Source of the DNA: Leptofilum sp041748655
Lineage (GTDB): Bacteria; Chloroflexota; Anaerolineae; Promineifilales; Promineifilaceae
Length of the DNA stretch: 64,000 nt
Assembly (NCBI GenBank): GCA_041748655.1
Contig: JBGTCV010000117.1
Coordinates: forward strand, 1-64,000
Reading direction: 5' to 3'
Under the pieces are notes generated by a model. It was not told the DNA's origin, searched no databases, and worked only from the letters and a program-made list of their open reading frames with translations. Position numbers and translations under genes: made by a program. Every line of letters starts with the position of its first letter. Position 1 is the first letter of the stretch. Shown here piece after piece: positions 53,276 to 61,491 of the stretch.

Positions 53276-53765
53276 GGCAAAGGGCCGTGGTGCTTCCAAT
53301 AAGATAAGTGGCGTTTAAGATAAGTGGCGTTAGCATACGGTTTTTTACGCCAGTTTTAAGCCAAAATCAACTTGACGTAACATAAAGTTACGGCTCGGAG
53401 TATAGCACGTTTGTTTGAGGGTGTAAAGCAAAGGCGAGCCGCCTGGGGCATTGGTACTATAACGGCCGTAGTCGATAAATTATGCCTGAAACAGCCAGCG
53501 TTGAGGGTCATTTTGCTGACCCACTACGCTAACCAAAAACCAACGAGGCATATTGTTTAAGCGGCGACCGGTTGAAAAAAGTGATCAGCAGAAGAGGCAA
53601 AACCAGGCCAGCTGTGAGGAAAACAGGTCGGTAGAGAATCATAAGTCACTTCTGCGGTGAGTTTACATTTGCTGGCGGGGGTGTGGCTCACCGCTATCCG
53701 TTCATGATACACAGAAAACGGCCGTCTGTTACCCAACCACAGGCAAAAGATTCGTCCATTTACAA
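53276..53765. other. Divergent intergenic region
   Basis: I see no gene. It must contain the promoter of the minus-strand GlmL-like operon. Features are a tandem 16-mer at 53301-53332, a small palindrome (TAACATAAAGTTA, near 53378), one ACGGCCGT at 53463 and another at 53717. No further conserved frame is visible. Confidence 0.5.
53301..53332. repeat. Tandem 16-bp repeat
   Basis: AAGATAAGTGGCGTT occurs twice, at 53301-53315 and 53317-53331, with a 16-bp period. It lies just upstream of the first gene of the minus-strand operon and could be a pair of binding sites for a regulator. Confidence 0.55.
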
Positions 53766-53792
53766 TTGACGATTTTAGATTAACGATATAAT
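53766..53792 (+). promoter_or_regulatory. Promoter of the lipid-kinase gene
   Basis: TTGACG (53766-53771) and a perfect TATAAT (53787-53792) are spaced by 15 bp, somewhat short. The site lies 70 bp before the ATG at 53863. Confidence 0.5.
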
Positions 53793-53862
53793 TGGCGCTT
53801 CCACTTTCATCATTGGCTGGCCAAGCTCTTGGCAATTTATTCAGCATTTCTGGAGAGGCACA

Positions 53863-54768
53863 ATGCGCGTACAAGTCATTCTAAATCCGTGGGCAGATCG
53901 TGGCCGGGGGGCGGCACAGGCAGCCGTTATTCAACAGGTGGCCCAGCAATATGGCGGCGTTGATCTGATACAAACCGAGCGTCCTGGCCATGCCCGCGAC
54001 CTGGCCCGTCAGGCGGCCGACGAAGGGTACGACCTCGTCGTGGCGGCGGGGGGGGATGGCACCATTAGCGATGTGGTGAATGGGCTGATGCGCGGCAGCA
54101 AGGCGGTGGCCAGGCTGGGCATCATCCCCATCGGCTCTGGCAACGATCTCGCCTGGAGTTTGAAGATTTCGACGAAGGTGGAAACGGCCGTTCACCAACT
54201 TTTTAAAGGCAGCCCCAGAACCATCGACCTGGCCCGCATTGAAGATGATCAGGGCCGCTTTCGCATCGTAGATAACAACATCGGCATCGGCTTCGACGCC
54301 GTGGTGGTGATTGCTACCGAAAACATTACTCGCGTGCATGGCTTCCTGATGTATTTACTCGCCACCCTGCGCACCATCGCCACCTATTCCCAAATGCCCC
54401 AAATAACGGCCCACTTCGACGACGAACAGATCGAGCAAACGGTGCTGTTTATCGCCTTTGGCGTGGGACCACGCGGCGGCGGCGGTTTTTTACTCACGCC
54501 CAACGCCAGGCAAGATGATGATCGGGTAGACACCTGCACCGTGAACAAAATGGGCCGCCTGCGCATCATGAGCCTGCTGCTCACCGTCTTCAACGGCAGC
54601 CACGTGCGCTCCCGCTTTGTGACGATGCGCCAGAACAAGCAAATTCGGGTGCGGGCCGATCGCCCGATGCCCATCCACACCGACGGCGAGATGTTTGCCT
54701 ACCCCCAGGACAACGTGCGCGAAGTGACCGTGACCAGCCTGCCTGGGGCCATTGAAGTGATCGTATAG
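53863..54768 (+). CDS. Diacylglycerol/lipid kinase family protein
   Basis: A 301-residue protein of the DagK/YegS family that phosphorylates diacylglycerol or a related lipid with ATP. The nucleotide motif GGDGTISDVVNGLM is near residue 62, and PIGSGNDLAWSL near 88 corresponds to the second conserved motif. The C-terminal half is the beta-sandwich lipid-binding domain (GGGGFLLTPNARQDDD). GGAGAG lies about 8 bp before the ATG. The gene has its own promoter. Confidence 0.92.
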   Translation: MRVQVILNPWADRGRGAAQAAVIQQVAQQYGGVDLIQTERPGHARDLARQAADEGYDLVVAAGGDGTISDVVNGLMRGSKAVARLGIIPIGSGNDLAWSLKISTKVETAVHQLFKGSPRTIDLARIEDDQGRFRIVDNNIGIGFDAVVVIATENITRVHGFLMYLLATLRTIATYSQMPQITAHFDDEQIEQTVLFIAFGVGPRGGGGFLLTPNARQDDDRVDTCTVNKMGRLRIMSLLLTVFNGSHVRSRFVTMRQNKQIRVRADRPMPIHTDGEMFAYPQDNVREVTVTSLPGAIEVIV

Positions 54769-54770
54769 GA

Positions 54771-54822
54771 AGAGATTGGAGACTGGAGATTGAGTGTTTG
54801 TAATCTCCAATCTCTAATCTCC
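54771..54822. terminator. GAGATTGG word hairpin after lipid kinase
   Basis: AGAGATTGGAGACTGGAGAT (54771-54790) pairs with AATCTCCAATCTCTAATCTC (54802-54821), imperfectly over about 20 bp with a 10-base loop, and GTTTTTGG follows. It may be a terminator on the plus strand; the words AGATTGG and CCAATCT recall the hairpins at 5186 and 26602. Confidence 0.6.
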
Positions 54823-54839
54823 GTTTTTGGGGAGATTTT

Positions 54840-56492
54840 ATGCGGACTTTGTTAAAAGCGTTGCAAGAACATGAGCTGATCGTACTGCGGGTAATTGGCG
54901 AATGGTGGGAGCTGGACCTGATCGGAGCCGACAAGGCAGCCAGCGCCAAAGCGTTAGCCGAGCAGCTGGCAGCGCTGGATTTTGCTCAGGAGGTTCTTTA
55001 CTTGCCCCCGGAAGAGGCATCGGCGATTCAGACGTTGGTGCAGGGGAACGGCCGTTCCCCCGTGGCCACCTTTGAACGCCTGCATGGCGAACTGCGCCTG
55101 ATGGGGCCGGGCGCGCTGGAGCGGGAAGAGCCGTGGTTTGACCCAATCAGCCCGGTGGAGGCGCTGTGGTACCGCGGCTTTGTCTATCGCGGCTTTGATG
55201 AAACGGCCGAAGGGATGATTGAGTTTTACTACATTCCCCAGGAGCTGCTGGCCAAGCTGCCCCGTCTGGAAAAACCGAAAGTAGTGCGGGCAACGGCCGT
55301 TTCCCTCCTCACCCCCACCGCCGAACCCAATCGCTATACCCCCACCAGCAGCAGCGCCGTCGATGACCTCACCACCCTGCTGGCGCTGGCCCAGCGCACC
55401 GCCCTGCGCAGCGAGGCGCTCGACCTGCTGAACCAGCTCCTACTCGACGCCGATCTGGACCGACGCTCCCTGCTGGTGAACCTGGCCCGCGAAATGGGAA
55501 TGCTGCGCGAAACCAATGGTGGCATTCGGCCTACACGAACGGCCGTTGCCTGGCTCACCAAATCCCGCGAAGCCCAGCTGCGCGACCTGATGGACGCCTG
55601 GAGCAGCAGCGGCTGGAACGATTTATGCCACACGCCTGGCCTGCGCTGCGAAGGGGAGCATTGGCAAAATGATCCCATCCTGGCCCGCACAGCTTTGCTA
55701 GACGCCCTGCCGCAAACCCCCGACTGGTACCGGCTGGCCGATCTCATCGCCCACATCAAAAAAACCGACCCCGATTTCCAGCGCCCCGATGGCAATTACG
55801 ATACCTGGTACGTGCGCGACGTAGCCCAGGACAGCTATCTCTCTGGCATTGAAAATTGGGATTTAGTCGAGGGGCGCGTGCTGGCTTTTTTGGTAGCGGG
55901 GCCGCTGGTCTGGCTGGGGTTGGCAGAAACGGCCGTTCAAGGCCCAAACACTTTCTTCCGCCTCACCGACCGGGCCTTGGAATGGCTGGCCAGCGCCCCA
56001 CCCACCACCGAAGAAGTATTCGTACCGATCATCGTGCAGGCCGACACCACTATTTTGGTGGCCCACAACGCCAACCGGCACCACCGCTTCCAGGTGGCCC
56101 GCATCAGCGAACCGCAGCCGGTAACGCCGGGCAAGCCATATGCTTATCAGATCACGCCCGCCTCGCTGAAGCAGGCGCGTGAAGAAGGGATCGAACCAGA
56201 CCGGATTTTGGCCTTTTTGCAGGAAGCCAGCGAACGGCCGCTGCCCGCCGCCACCAAACGGGGCATCGAACGCTGGCAAGAACGGGGGGTAGAGGGGCGG
56301 TTGGAAACGGCCGTTATTCTGCGCGTCCGCGAAACAGGCATTTTGGAAACGCTGCGCAGCAACCCAAAAACCCGGGACTTCATCGACGAGAGCCTGGGCG
56401 AACTGGCCGCCACGGTGCGGCTGGAAAATTGGCAAAAACTGCGCGAAGCGGCTGCCCAGCTCGGCCTCCTGCTAGACAGCACCGTTCACTGA
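54840..56492 (+). CDS. Helicase-associated (XPB/Ssl2 N-terminal-like) protein
   Basis: A 550-residue protein that resembles the bacterial proteins annotated as helicase-associated or XPB/Ssl2-like N-terminal domain proteins. They carry no helicase motor. Winged-helix-like segments are near residues 185-300, and the C-terminal region contains the typical VFVPIIVQADTTILVAH strand pair, then KPYAYQITPASLKQAREEG and LPAATKRGIERWQERG. The function is unknown; DNA binding is likely. GGGGAG lies about 7 bp before ATG 54840. It has at least five palindromes, each in a loop-like segment (NGRS, TAVS, TAVA, TAVQ, TAVI). Confidence 0.8.
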   Translation: MRTLLKALQEHELIVLRVIGEWWELDLIGADKAASAKALAEQLAALDFAQEVLYLPPEEASAIQTLVQGNGRSPVATFERLHGELRLMGPGALEREEPWFDPISPVEALWYRGFVYRGFDETAEGMIEFYYIPQELLAKLPRLEKPKVVRATAVSLLTPTAEPNRYTPTSSSAVDDLTTLLALAQRTALRSEALDLLNQLLLDADLDRRSLLVNLAREMGMLRETNGGIRPTRTAVAWLTKSREAQLRDLMDAWSSSGWNDLCHTPGLRCEGEHWQNDPILARTALLDALPQTPDWYRLADLIAHIKKTDPDFQRPDGNYDTWYVRDVAQDSYLSGIENWDLVEGRVLAFLVAGPLVWLGLAETAVQGPNTFFRLTDRALEWLASAPPTTEEVFVPIIVQADTTILVAHNANRHHRFQVARISEPQPVTPGKPYAYQITPASLKQAREEGIEPDRILAFLQEASERPLPAATKRGIERWQERGVEGRLETAVILRVRETGILETLRSNPKTRDFIDESLGELAATVRLENWQKLREAAAQLGLLLDSTVH

Positions 56493-56546
56493 TTTTTTGC
56501 CACAGAGTTCACAGAGGTTTCTGAGATTTTCCTCTTAGATCTATGT

Positions 56547-56552
56547 TATACT
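56547..56552 (+). promoter_or_regulatory. -10 box before the leader peptide and epimerase
   Basis: TATACT lies about 30 bp before the short frame at 56581. No good -35 sequence is evident. The preceding 30 bp contain CACAGAG words (56505-56520) that may come from a word-repeat element. Confidence 0.35.
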
Positions 56553-56580
56553 CTCATCATATTTTTGTAGAGGTAACAAA

Positions 56581-56682
56581 ATGACCATTACCGAAAGTTC
56601 CCGTAACGGCCGTTACCTCATTCCCCACAAAACATCCGTACCCATTCAGAGGCATTATGACCCCCAAACTCCTTCGCCTTAG
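56581..56682 (+). CDS. Possible 33-residue leader peptide
   Basis: A short frame starting MTITESSRNGRYLIPHKT with GAGGT 6 bp before its ATG. It overlaps the start of the epimerase gene by 26 bp in another frame. Its ribosome site is better than that of the epimerase, so it may be a leader that couples translation, or it may be chance. It contains an ACGGCCGT copy (NGR). Confidence 0.3.
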   Translation: MTITESSRNGRYLIPHKTSVPIQRHYDPQTPSP

Positions 56683-57685
56683 CTGGCAAGCGATCACCCT
56701 GAAGCTGCAAAACCCGTTCCGCATTTCTTATGGCGTCAGCGCTACGCGGCAGGCGTTCTGGCTGCGCCTGGCCGACGACGCGGGCTGGGGCGAGGCCAGC
56801 ATCCCACCCTACTACGGCGTCAGCGACGAAGCGATGATCGCCTACTGGCAAACCACCGCCCAGCGCACCGATCCTTTCCCCGACGAGCCGGCCGACATTA
56901 CCACCTGGGTGGGGCAAGACGGCCCCGCACCTGCCCGCTGCGCCCTGGATTTGGCGCTGCACGACAGAATCGGCCGTTTGCGCGGCGTGCCGCTGTATGA
57001 ACTGTTCAATTTACCCCGTCCCCAGCAGCTGGCTACCGCCTTCACTCTCGGCATCGACACGCCAGAGGCGATGGCCCAGCAGGCGGCAGCCGTACCCAAC
57101 TATCCTATCCTCAAGCTGAAGCTGGGCGCGGAGGGAGATGAGGCGCGAGTAGCGGCCGTTCGCGCCGCCCGCCCGGACGCAGAGCTGTGCGTCGATGCCA
57201 ACGGCGGCTGGCAGCCCGACGAGGCGGTGACTCTGGCACAGGCGCTGCTGCCTTACAATCTGGCCTTCATCGAACAACCCGTGCCCAAAGGCGAAATCGA
57301 GGCGATGGGGCGAGTACAGGCAGCGGTGAACGTGCCCGTCGTGGCCGATGAGTCGGTGCAAACCCTGGCCGACGTGGAGGGATTGGCCGCTGTGGGCGTG
57401 CAGGGCATCAATTTGAAGCTGATGAAGCTGGGCGGCCTGGCTCCGGCGCTGCGGGTGGTGAAGCGGGCGCAGGAACTGGGCCTGCGCCTGATGCTGGGCT
57501 GCATGATCGAAACTTCGCTGGGCGTGACGGCGATGGCCCATCTGGCGGGCGTGGCGGAATGGCTGGATTTAGACGCCCCGCTGCTCATCGCCAACGACCC
57601 GTTCAGCGGCGTGCAGATCGACGCCAATGCCCGACTCCATCTACCAGACCGGCCGGGGATTGGGGCGAAACTTGCAATTGAGTAA
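56657..57685 (+). CDS. Dipeptide epimerase, enolase superfamily
   Basis: A 342-residue protein of the muconate-lactonizing/dipeptide epimerase group. L-Ala-D/L-Glu epimerase and relatives invert a stereocentre in peptides from cell-wall turnover. Motifs: the catalytic LKLKLG (KxK) near residue 154, metal ligands in VDANGGW, IEQPV and ADESV, and the second catalytic Lys in NLKLMKLGGL near 253. Metal-dependent, cytoplasmic. The exact dipeptide is not predictable. CAGAGG lies about 6 bp before the ATG. The stop codon TAA lies in a repeat tract. Confidence 0.88.
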   Translation: MTPKLLRLSWQAITLKLQNPFRISYGVSATRQAFWLRLADDAGWGEASIPPYYGVSDEAMIAYWQTTAQRTDPFPDEPADITTWVGQDGPAPARCALDLALHDRIGRLRGVPLYELFNLPRPQQLATAFTLGIDTPEAMAQQAAAVPNYPILKLKLGAEGDEARVAAVRAARPDAELCVDANGGWQPDEAVTLAQALLPYNLAFIEQPVPKGEIEAMGRVQAAVNVPVVADESVQTLADVEGLAAVGVQGINLKLMKLGGLAPALRVVKRAQELGLRLMLGCMIETSLGVTAMAHLAGVAEWLDLDAPLLIANDPFSGVQIDANARLHLPDRPGIGAKLAIE

Positions 57686-57726
57686 TTGGGTAGTTGAGTA
57701 ATTGTGCGATCAATTACCCAATTACC
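57681..57726. repeat. AGTAATTGGGTA word hairpin
   Basis: AGTAATTGGGTAGTTGAGTA (57681-57700) and the following ATTG pair with CAATTACCCAATTACC (57711-57726). The tract includes the stop codon of the epimerase gene and ends a few bases before the GHMP kinase start. It has the same design as the tracts at 12961 and 62498. Confidence 0.7.
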
Positions 57727-57730
57727 TTTC

Positions 57731-58915
57731 ATGGTTATGTCAACATATCAGCCATCCAAACTAGAACAGGTACAGCATATTTTCCGGGAGTTGGTGGGGA
57801 GGGAAACGGCCGTTACCATCCAATCCCCAGGCACCATCAACTTATTGGGCGCCCACCTGGAAGCCAGCGAGGGCTGGACGCTGGCCGGAGCTATCGAGCC
57901 ATCTGTCTGGCTGGCTGCGGCCCCCACCACGGATAATCGGGTGACGGTGCGGGCGTTGAATTTGGGCGAAACGGCCGCTTTCCAACTGCCCCACCTGGAA
58001 CTATTTGCCTCCAGCGTGGGCGGCAACTGGATCAACTACCCGATGGGCGCGGCCTGGGCGCTGCAAAAAGCGGGGCAGCAGCTGGTGGGCATGGATGTGG
58101 TGCTGGTGAGCGATTTACCCCCAGCGGCTGGTCTTGGTGCCTCGGCGGCGGTGACGTTGGCCTTTGTGCGGGCCTGGGAAGCGCTGGCTGGCTTCCAACT
58201 GGACGATCTGGCCCGCGCCCAGATCGCGCAAAGGACGGAAAATGTGTACGTGGGGATGAAGGCTGGCCTGCTGGCTCCGCTGGCCTGCTCGGCCAGCCAG
58301 GCCAGGCAGCTGCTTTATCTAGACGGCCGTACCTTCACCCACGACCGGATCCCTTTACCGCCAGACGTGGCCGTCGTCCTGGTCGATTCTGGCGTACGGC
58401 CGTCTGGTAGTCAGGTGCGGGAGCGGGCGGCGGAGTGTGAGGCGGCAACGGCCGTTCTGCACCAACACCTCCCCCACATCCAAACCTTGCGTGACGTCTC
58501 GCCGGACGAGCTGGAGCTGTTTGGCCATCACCTGCCGGAAAATTTGCGGCGGCGGGCGGTGCATCAGGTGGGGGAATGTGCCAGGGTTCAGGCGGGGGCG
58601 GCGGCACTGCGGGCGGGGGATATAGCCAGCTTTGGCCGCCTCATGCGGCAATCCCAGATTAGCTCGCGGGACAATTACGAAGCCAGCACGCCGGAGCTGG
58701 ATTTGCTGGCAGCCACGGCCTGGATCACACCCGGCTGCTATGGGGCACGCTTTGCGGGTGGGGGGTTTGGCGGCTTTATGCAGATTTTGGTGGCTGAACC
58801 GGCTGTTTCCCAGCTCATCGAAGCTATTAACGGGGCGTTTGGGGAGAGATACGGCCGTACACCCCCCAGCCATGTTACGAAGCTTAGCGACGGCACAAAA
58901 ATCGTTGAGGCATAG
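57731..58915 (+). CDS. Galactokinase-like GHMP kinase
   Basis: A 394-residue sugar kinase of the GHMP family in the galactokinase branch. The ATP loop LPPAAGLGASAAVTL and motif 3 (GARFAGGGFGGF) are normal. The sugar-recognition motif at the N-terminus reads GTINLLGAHLEASEGW, where galactokinases have GRxNLIGEH; the Arg and Glu are replaced by Thr and Ala. The substrate may therefore not be galactose. ATG 57731 is chosen, with an alternative at 57737; no ribosome site is present because the upstream tract is a repeat. It follows the epimerase gene by 45 bp. Confidence 0.85.
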   Translation: MVMSTYQPSKLEQVQHIFRELVGRETAVTIQSPGTINLLGAHLEASEGWTLAGAIEPSVWLAAAPTTDNRVTVRALNLGETAAFQLPHLELFASSVGGNWINYPMGAAWALQKAGQQLVGMDVVLVSDLPPAAGLGASAAVTLAFVRAWEALAGFQLDDLARAQIAQRTENVYVGMKAGLLAPLACSASQARQLLYLDGRTFTHDRIPLPPDVAVVLVDSGVRPSGSQVRERAAECEAATAVLHQHLPHIQTLRDVSPDELELFGHHLPENLRRRAVHQVGECARVQAGAAALRAGDIASFGRLMRQSQISSRDNYEASTPELDLLAATAWITPGCYGARFAGGGFGGFMQILVAEPAVSQLIEAINGAFGERYGRTPPSHVTKLSDGTKIVEA

Positions 58916-59016
58916 TCCAATTGTTTATGTCCAGCACATCATTTTGACTCAATACAGCGTCACTCAACCAGTTTAGCGCCTTACAAGTCAGGCTTGCACG
59001 CTGAAGAAGAATTTTT

Positions 59017-59090
59017 CACGCAAAGATGCAAAGGAACAAAGCGGCAAAGGATTTTCTTTGCATCTTTACCTACTTTGCGCCTTTGCGTTA
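59017..59090. repeat. Word-repeat hairpin, CGCAAAG type
   Basis: It opens with CACGCAAAGATGCAAAGGAA and closes with GCGCCTTTGCGTTA, giving an imperfect hairpin of about 70 bp from the words GCAAAGG and CTTTGC, followed by a T-rich run (TATTTTTTTCTG). It is of the same type as 17804-17895. Confidence 0.75.
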
Positions 59091-59139
59091 TTTTTTTCTG
59101 GCTTGTCCAGGTTACAAGTTACGCAGATGAAGTTTTTAT

Positions 59140-59198
59140 AGCCGCGAATTTCGCGAATTAGCGCGAAATAGCGTTGAAATTCGTGAAAATTCGCGGCT
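59140..59198. repeat. Word-repeat hairpin, GAATTCGCG type
   Basis: AGCCGCGAATTT (59140-59151) pairs exactly with AAATTCGCGGCT (59187-59198). The loop itself repeats the words CGCGAATTAGCGCGAAATAGCG. It is a different word family from the neighbour at 59017. Confidence 0.75.
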
Positions 59199-59427
59199 CA
59201 TTAATCAGTAAATGCGCAAGTCCTGCTGTTTTTAGCCAAAATAGTCCAAAAGTACCATGACCCCTTACCCCAATTTCACCCAACCTTAATTACAATCTTA
59301 AGTACAGGTTGTTATCATGTTAACTGTTCAGGGTTAAAGTGCCGGAACACCCCAGGGAGCCATTGTATTCAGTTGAGCGTCTGATTAAACAGCGCTGTAA
59401 AACAGGTAAGTGAGGTTACACGCTACT

Positions 59428-59661
59428 ATGGAATCCTTCTCTTTCTACCAATGGCTAAAAACACAGAAAGATCGCAAAGATGTGGTCGGCGATTTTGCGC
59501 ATACAATCAGCCAATTTGAAGAACCACAAGCCACCCGCAAAAAAATCAATGGTCACATGATTTGGGCAACCTGGTTGGTAGACAAAAATGCTACCCCCGA
59601 CGTAATCGAAGCGTTTAATCTGGCCTGGCATGAGTACCAACGACAAGTACGGCCGTCTTGA
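59428..59661 (+). CDS. Small YozE-like (SAM-fold) protein
   Basis: A 77-residue protein. Its N-terminus (FYQWLKTQKDRKDVVGDFAH) resembles the YozE/DUF1250 family, whose helical fold is like a SAM domain, and the rest is helical (TPDVIEAFNLAWHEYQRQ). The function is unknown. ATG 59428 is chosen; GTG 59410 gives six more residues. It stands alone, with a long leader. The last codons (VRPS) are encoded by an ACGGCCGT copy. Confidence 0.65.
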   Translation: MESFSFYQWLKTQKDRKDVVGDFAHTISQFEEPQATRKKINGHMIWATWLVDKNATPDVIEAFNLAWHEYQRQVRPS

Positions 59662-59812
59662 CCCCAAAACCGACAAAATTACCTTAATAGAAGCCGTAAG
59701 ATAGCGGTACTAATTTATAGATACTCTTCCTATTTTACTTCTTCCCCTTAAACTGTGGCGTCACGCAATTGAATTTTTTTCAAGTGGCGCCACCCTCCTC
59801 TTTTTTCTCTTT

Positions 59813-61342
59813 TCACACTTGTCTGGGACGATATTGCAACGCTTCTGCCAAATGCGCAGGCTGAATAGACGCTTCCCCCGCCAGGTCTGCAATGGTGCGC
59901 GCTACCTTTAGAATGCGGTGAAAGCCTCGGGCGCTCAGGTTCATTTGGGCCATGGCGCTTTTCATTAGGCGATTGCCTGTTTCATCCAGTTGACACAGCG
60001 TGCGTACTTCGCTAGGCCCCATATCGGCATTAGCATACAGCCCAAGTTCCTTAAACCGCTCGGCTTGCGTTTGCCGCGCCTGCTCTACCCGCGCCCGAAT
60101 CTTTTCTGATGTTTCGTTGCGTTGAGCGCTGGTCAGTTTTTCGTACGCTACCCGTGGCACTTCCACATGCAGGTCGATACGGTCCATCAGCGGGCCAGAG
60201 ATACGCTTTTGATAGCGGGTAATCATGGAGTTGGAGCAGCTGCATGCGTGGGTGGGATCACCAAAGTAGCCGCAGGGGCACGGGTTTTGGGCTGCCACCA
60301 GCATGAAGTTGGCCGGAAAGGTAACGGTGCCAGAGGCGCGCGAGATAGAAACCTCGCGGGGAATGCCTTCCAGCGGTTGGCGCAGCACTTCGATGAGGTT
60401 TTGACCAAATTCGGGCAGCTCATCCAGAAAAAGTACGCCGCGATGGGAAAGGCTGATTTCGCCAGGGCGAGGCCAGGCCCCGCCCCCCACCAGCCCAGCA
60501 TAGCTGATGGTGTGGTGAGGGGAACGAAACGGCCGATTCCGTACCAGCGGCGTATCGGACGGCAGCAACCCGGCGACGCTGTAAATCTTGGTCACTTCCA
60601 ACGCCTCATCTATCGACATGCGCGGCAAAATGCTGGGCATCGACTTCGCTAAAAGGGTCTTGCCCGCCCCGGGCGGCCCTGACATTAACAGGTTGTGCGA
60701 TCCGGCTGCAGCGACCTCCATGGCTCTCTTAACATGTTCTTGCCCCATGATGTCCGCAAAATTGGCGGCGTAGCTGGGGTCCTGGCGGAACGCCTTTTCC
60801 AGATCGATATCGTGCGGGGTAAGCGGTTTTAGGCCGGTGAGGTGGCCGACCAGCCCGGCGAGGTTATGGATGGCAAATACTTCTACGTCGGGCAGCAGAG
60901 CCGCTTCCCCGGCATCTTCGGCGGGCACAAAGACGCGGCTTATCCCTTGCTCGCGAGCCAGTGCGGTCATAGGTAGAATGCCTTTGGTGTGTCGAGCGGT
61001 GCCGTCCAACGAAAGTTCGCCTAAAAAGAGCGCGTTGGCCAGTTTTTCTGACCAGATTTGCTGGGAGGCGGCTAAAATGCCCACAGCGATGGGTAGATCG
61101 TAGGCGGGGCCTTCTTTGCGCAGATCGGCCGGGGCCAGGTTGACGGTGATGCGCTTGCCAGAGGGGAACGTGAAGCCGCTATTTTTGATGGCGCTGTGGA
61201 CCCGGTCTCGGCTTTCGCGAACGGCCGCATCTGGCAAACCAACCAGGTTAAACGCTGGCCCTCCCCGGATAATATCTACTTCCACTTCAACAATTTCGGC
61301 TTCCAGCCCAACAATGGCACAACTAAAAACTTTTGCCAGCAT
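59813..61342 (-). CDS. comM: YifB/ComM family Mg-chelatase-like AAA+ ATPase
   Basis: A 509-residue protein: an N-terminal Lon-protease-like domain (RVHSAIKNSGFTFPSGKRI), the AAA+ core with Walker A GPPGAGKTLLAK near residue 219, and Walker B VLFLDELPEF. A Cys-rich insertion CPCGYFGDPTHACSCS and the Mg-chelatase C-terminal domain follow (GFHRILKVARTIADLAG). ComM of Vibrio and Haemophilus is a helicase for branch migration in natural transformation, and by homology this may act in DNA uptake or recombination. AAGGA lies about 7 bp before the ATG. No exact ACGGCCGT is present in the gene. Confidence 0.93.
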   Translation of the reverse strand: MLAKVFSCAIVGLEAEIVEVEVDIIRGGPAFNLVGLPDAAVRESRDRVHSAIKNSGFTFPSGKRITVNLAPADLRKEGPAYDLPIAVGILAASQQIWSEKLANALFLGELSLDGTARHTKGILPMTALAREQGISRVFVPAEDAGEAALLPDVEVFAIHNLAGLVGHLTGLKPLTPHDIDLEKAFRQDPSYAANFADIMGQEHVKRAMEVAAAGSHNLLMSGPPGAGKTLLAKSMPSILPRMSIDEALEVTKIYSVAGLLPSDTPLVRNRPFRSPHHTISYAGLVGGGAWPRPGEISLSHRGVLFLDELPEFGQNLIEVLRQPLEGIPREVSISRASGTVTFPANFMLVAAQNPCPCGYFGDPTHACSCSNSMITRYQKRISGPLMDRIDLHVEVPRVAYEKLTSAQRNETSEKIRARVEQARQTQAERFKELGLYANADMGPSEVRTLCQLDETGNRLMKSAMAQMNLSARGFHRILKVARTIADLAGEASIQPAHLAEALQYRPRQV

Positions 61343-61479
61343 GGCACATCCTTTTTTGTGATGAGTGTTGCAAACGCGAGTGCCTGAATTATAGCAACTG
61401 TTGACCGGGAACGCGATGAGGAACCTGGAGAAACCCTGGCCCAGAGAAGGTTTGGCATGACGGCCGTTCCCTTTTCCAT

Positions 61480-61485
61480 TACAAT
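61480..61485 (+). promoter_or_regulatory. -10 box, likely leaderless epimerase transcript
   Basis: TACAAT lies 6 bp before the ATG at 61492 and no ribosome site is present, so the transcript probably starts at or near the A of ATG. Confidence 0.45.
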
Positions 61486-61491
61486 CTGCCC

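Larger units (their letters stand above)
58916..59427. other. Intergenic region with two word hairpins
   Basis: No gene is visible over about 510 bp. It holds two self-complementary elements (59017-59090 and 59140-59198), a direct repeat TTACAAGT (58981 and 59112) around the first, and an AT-rich leader before the YozE-like gene. No exact ACGGCCGT is present, unusual for a stretch of this length here. Confidence 0.55.

Noticed and set aside
53372..53410. TTGACG...TATAGC as a promoter upstream of the lipid kinase
   Set aside because: The spacer is about 23 bp, too long for a sigma-70 promoter.
59755..59800. Possible terminator between the YozE-like gene and comM
   Set aside because: The stem (GTGGCG/CGCCAC) is only about 6 bp and the T-run lies in the loop, so I cannot support it.
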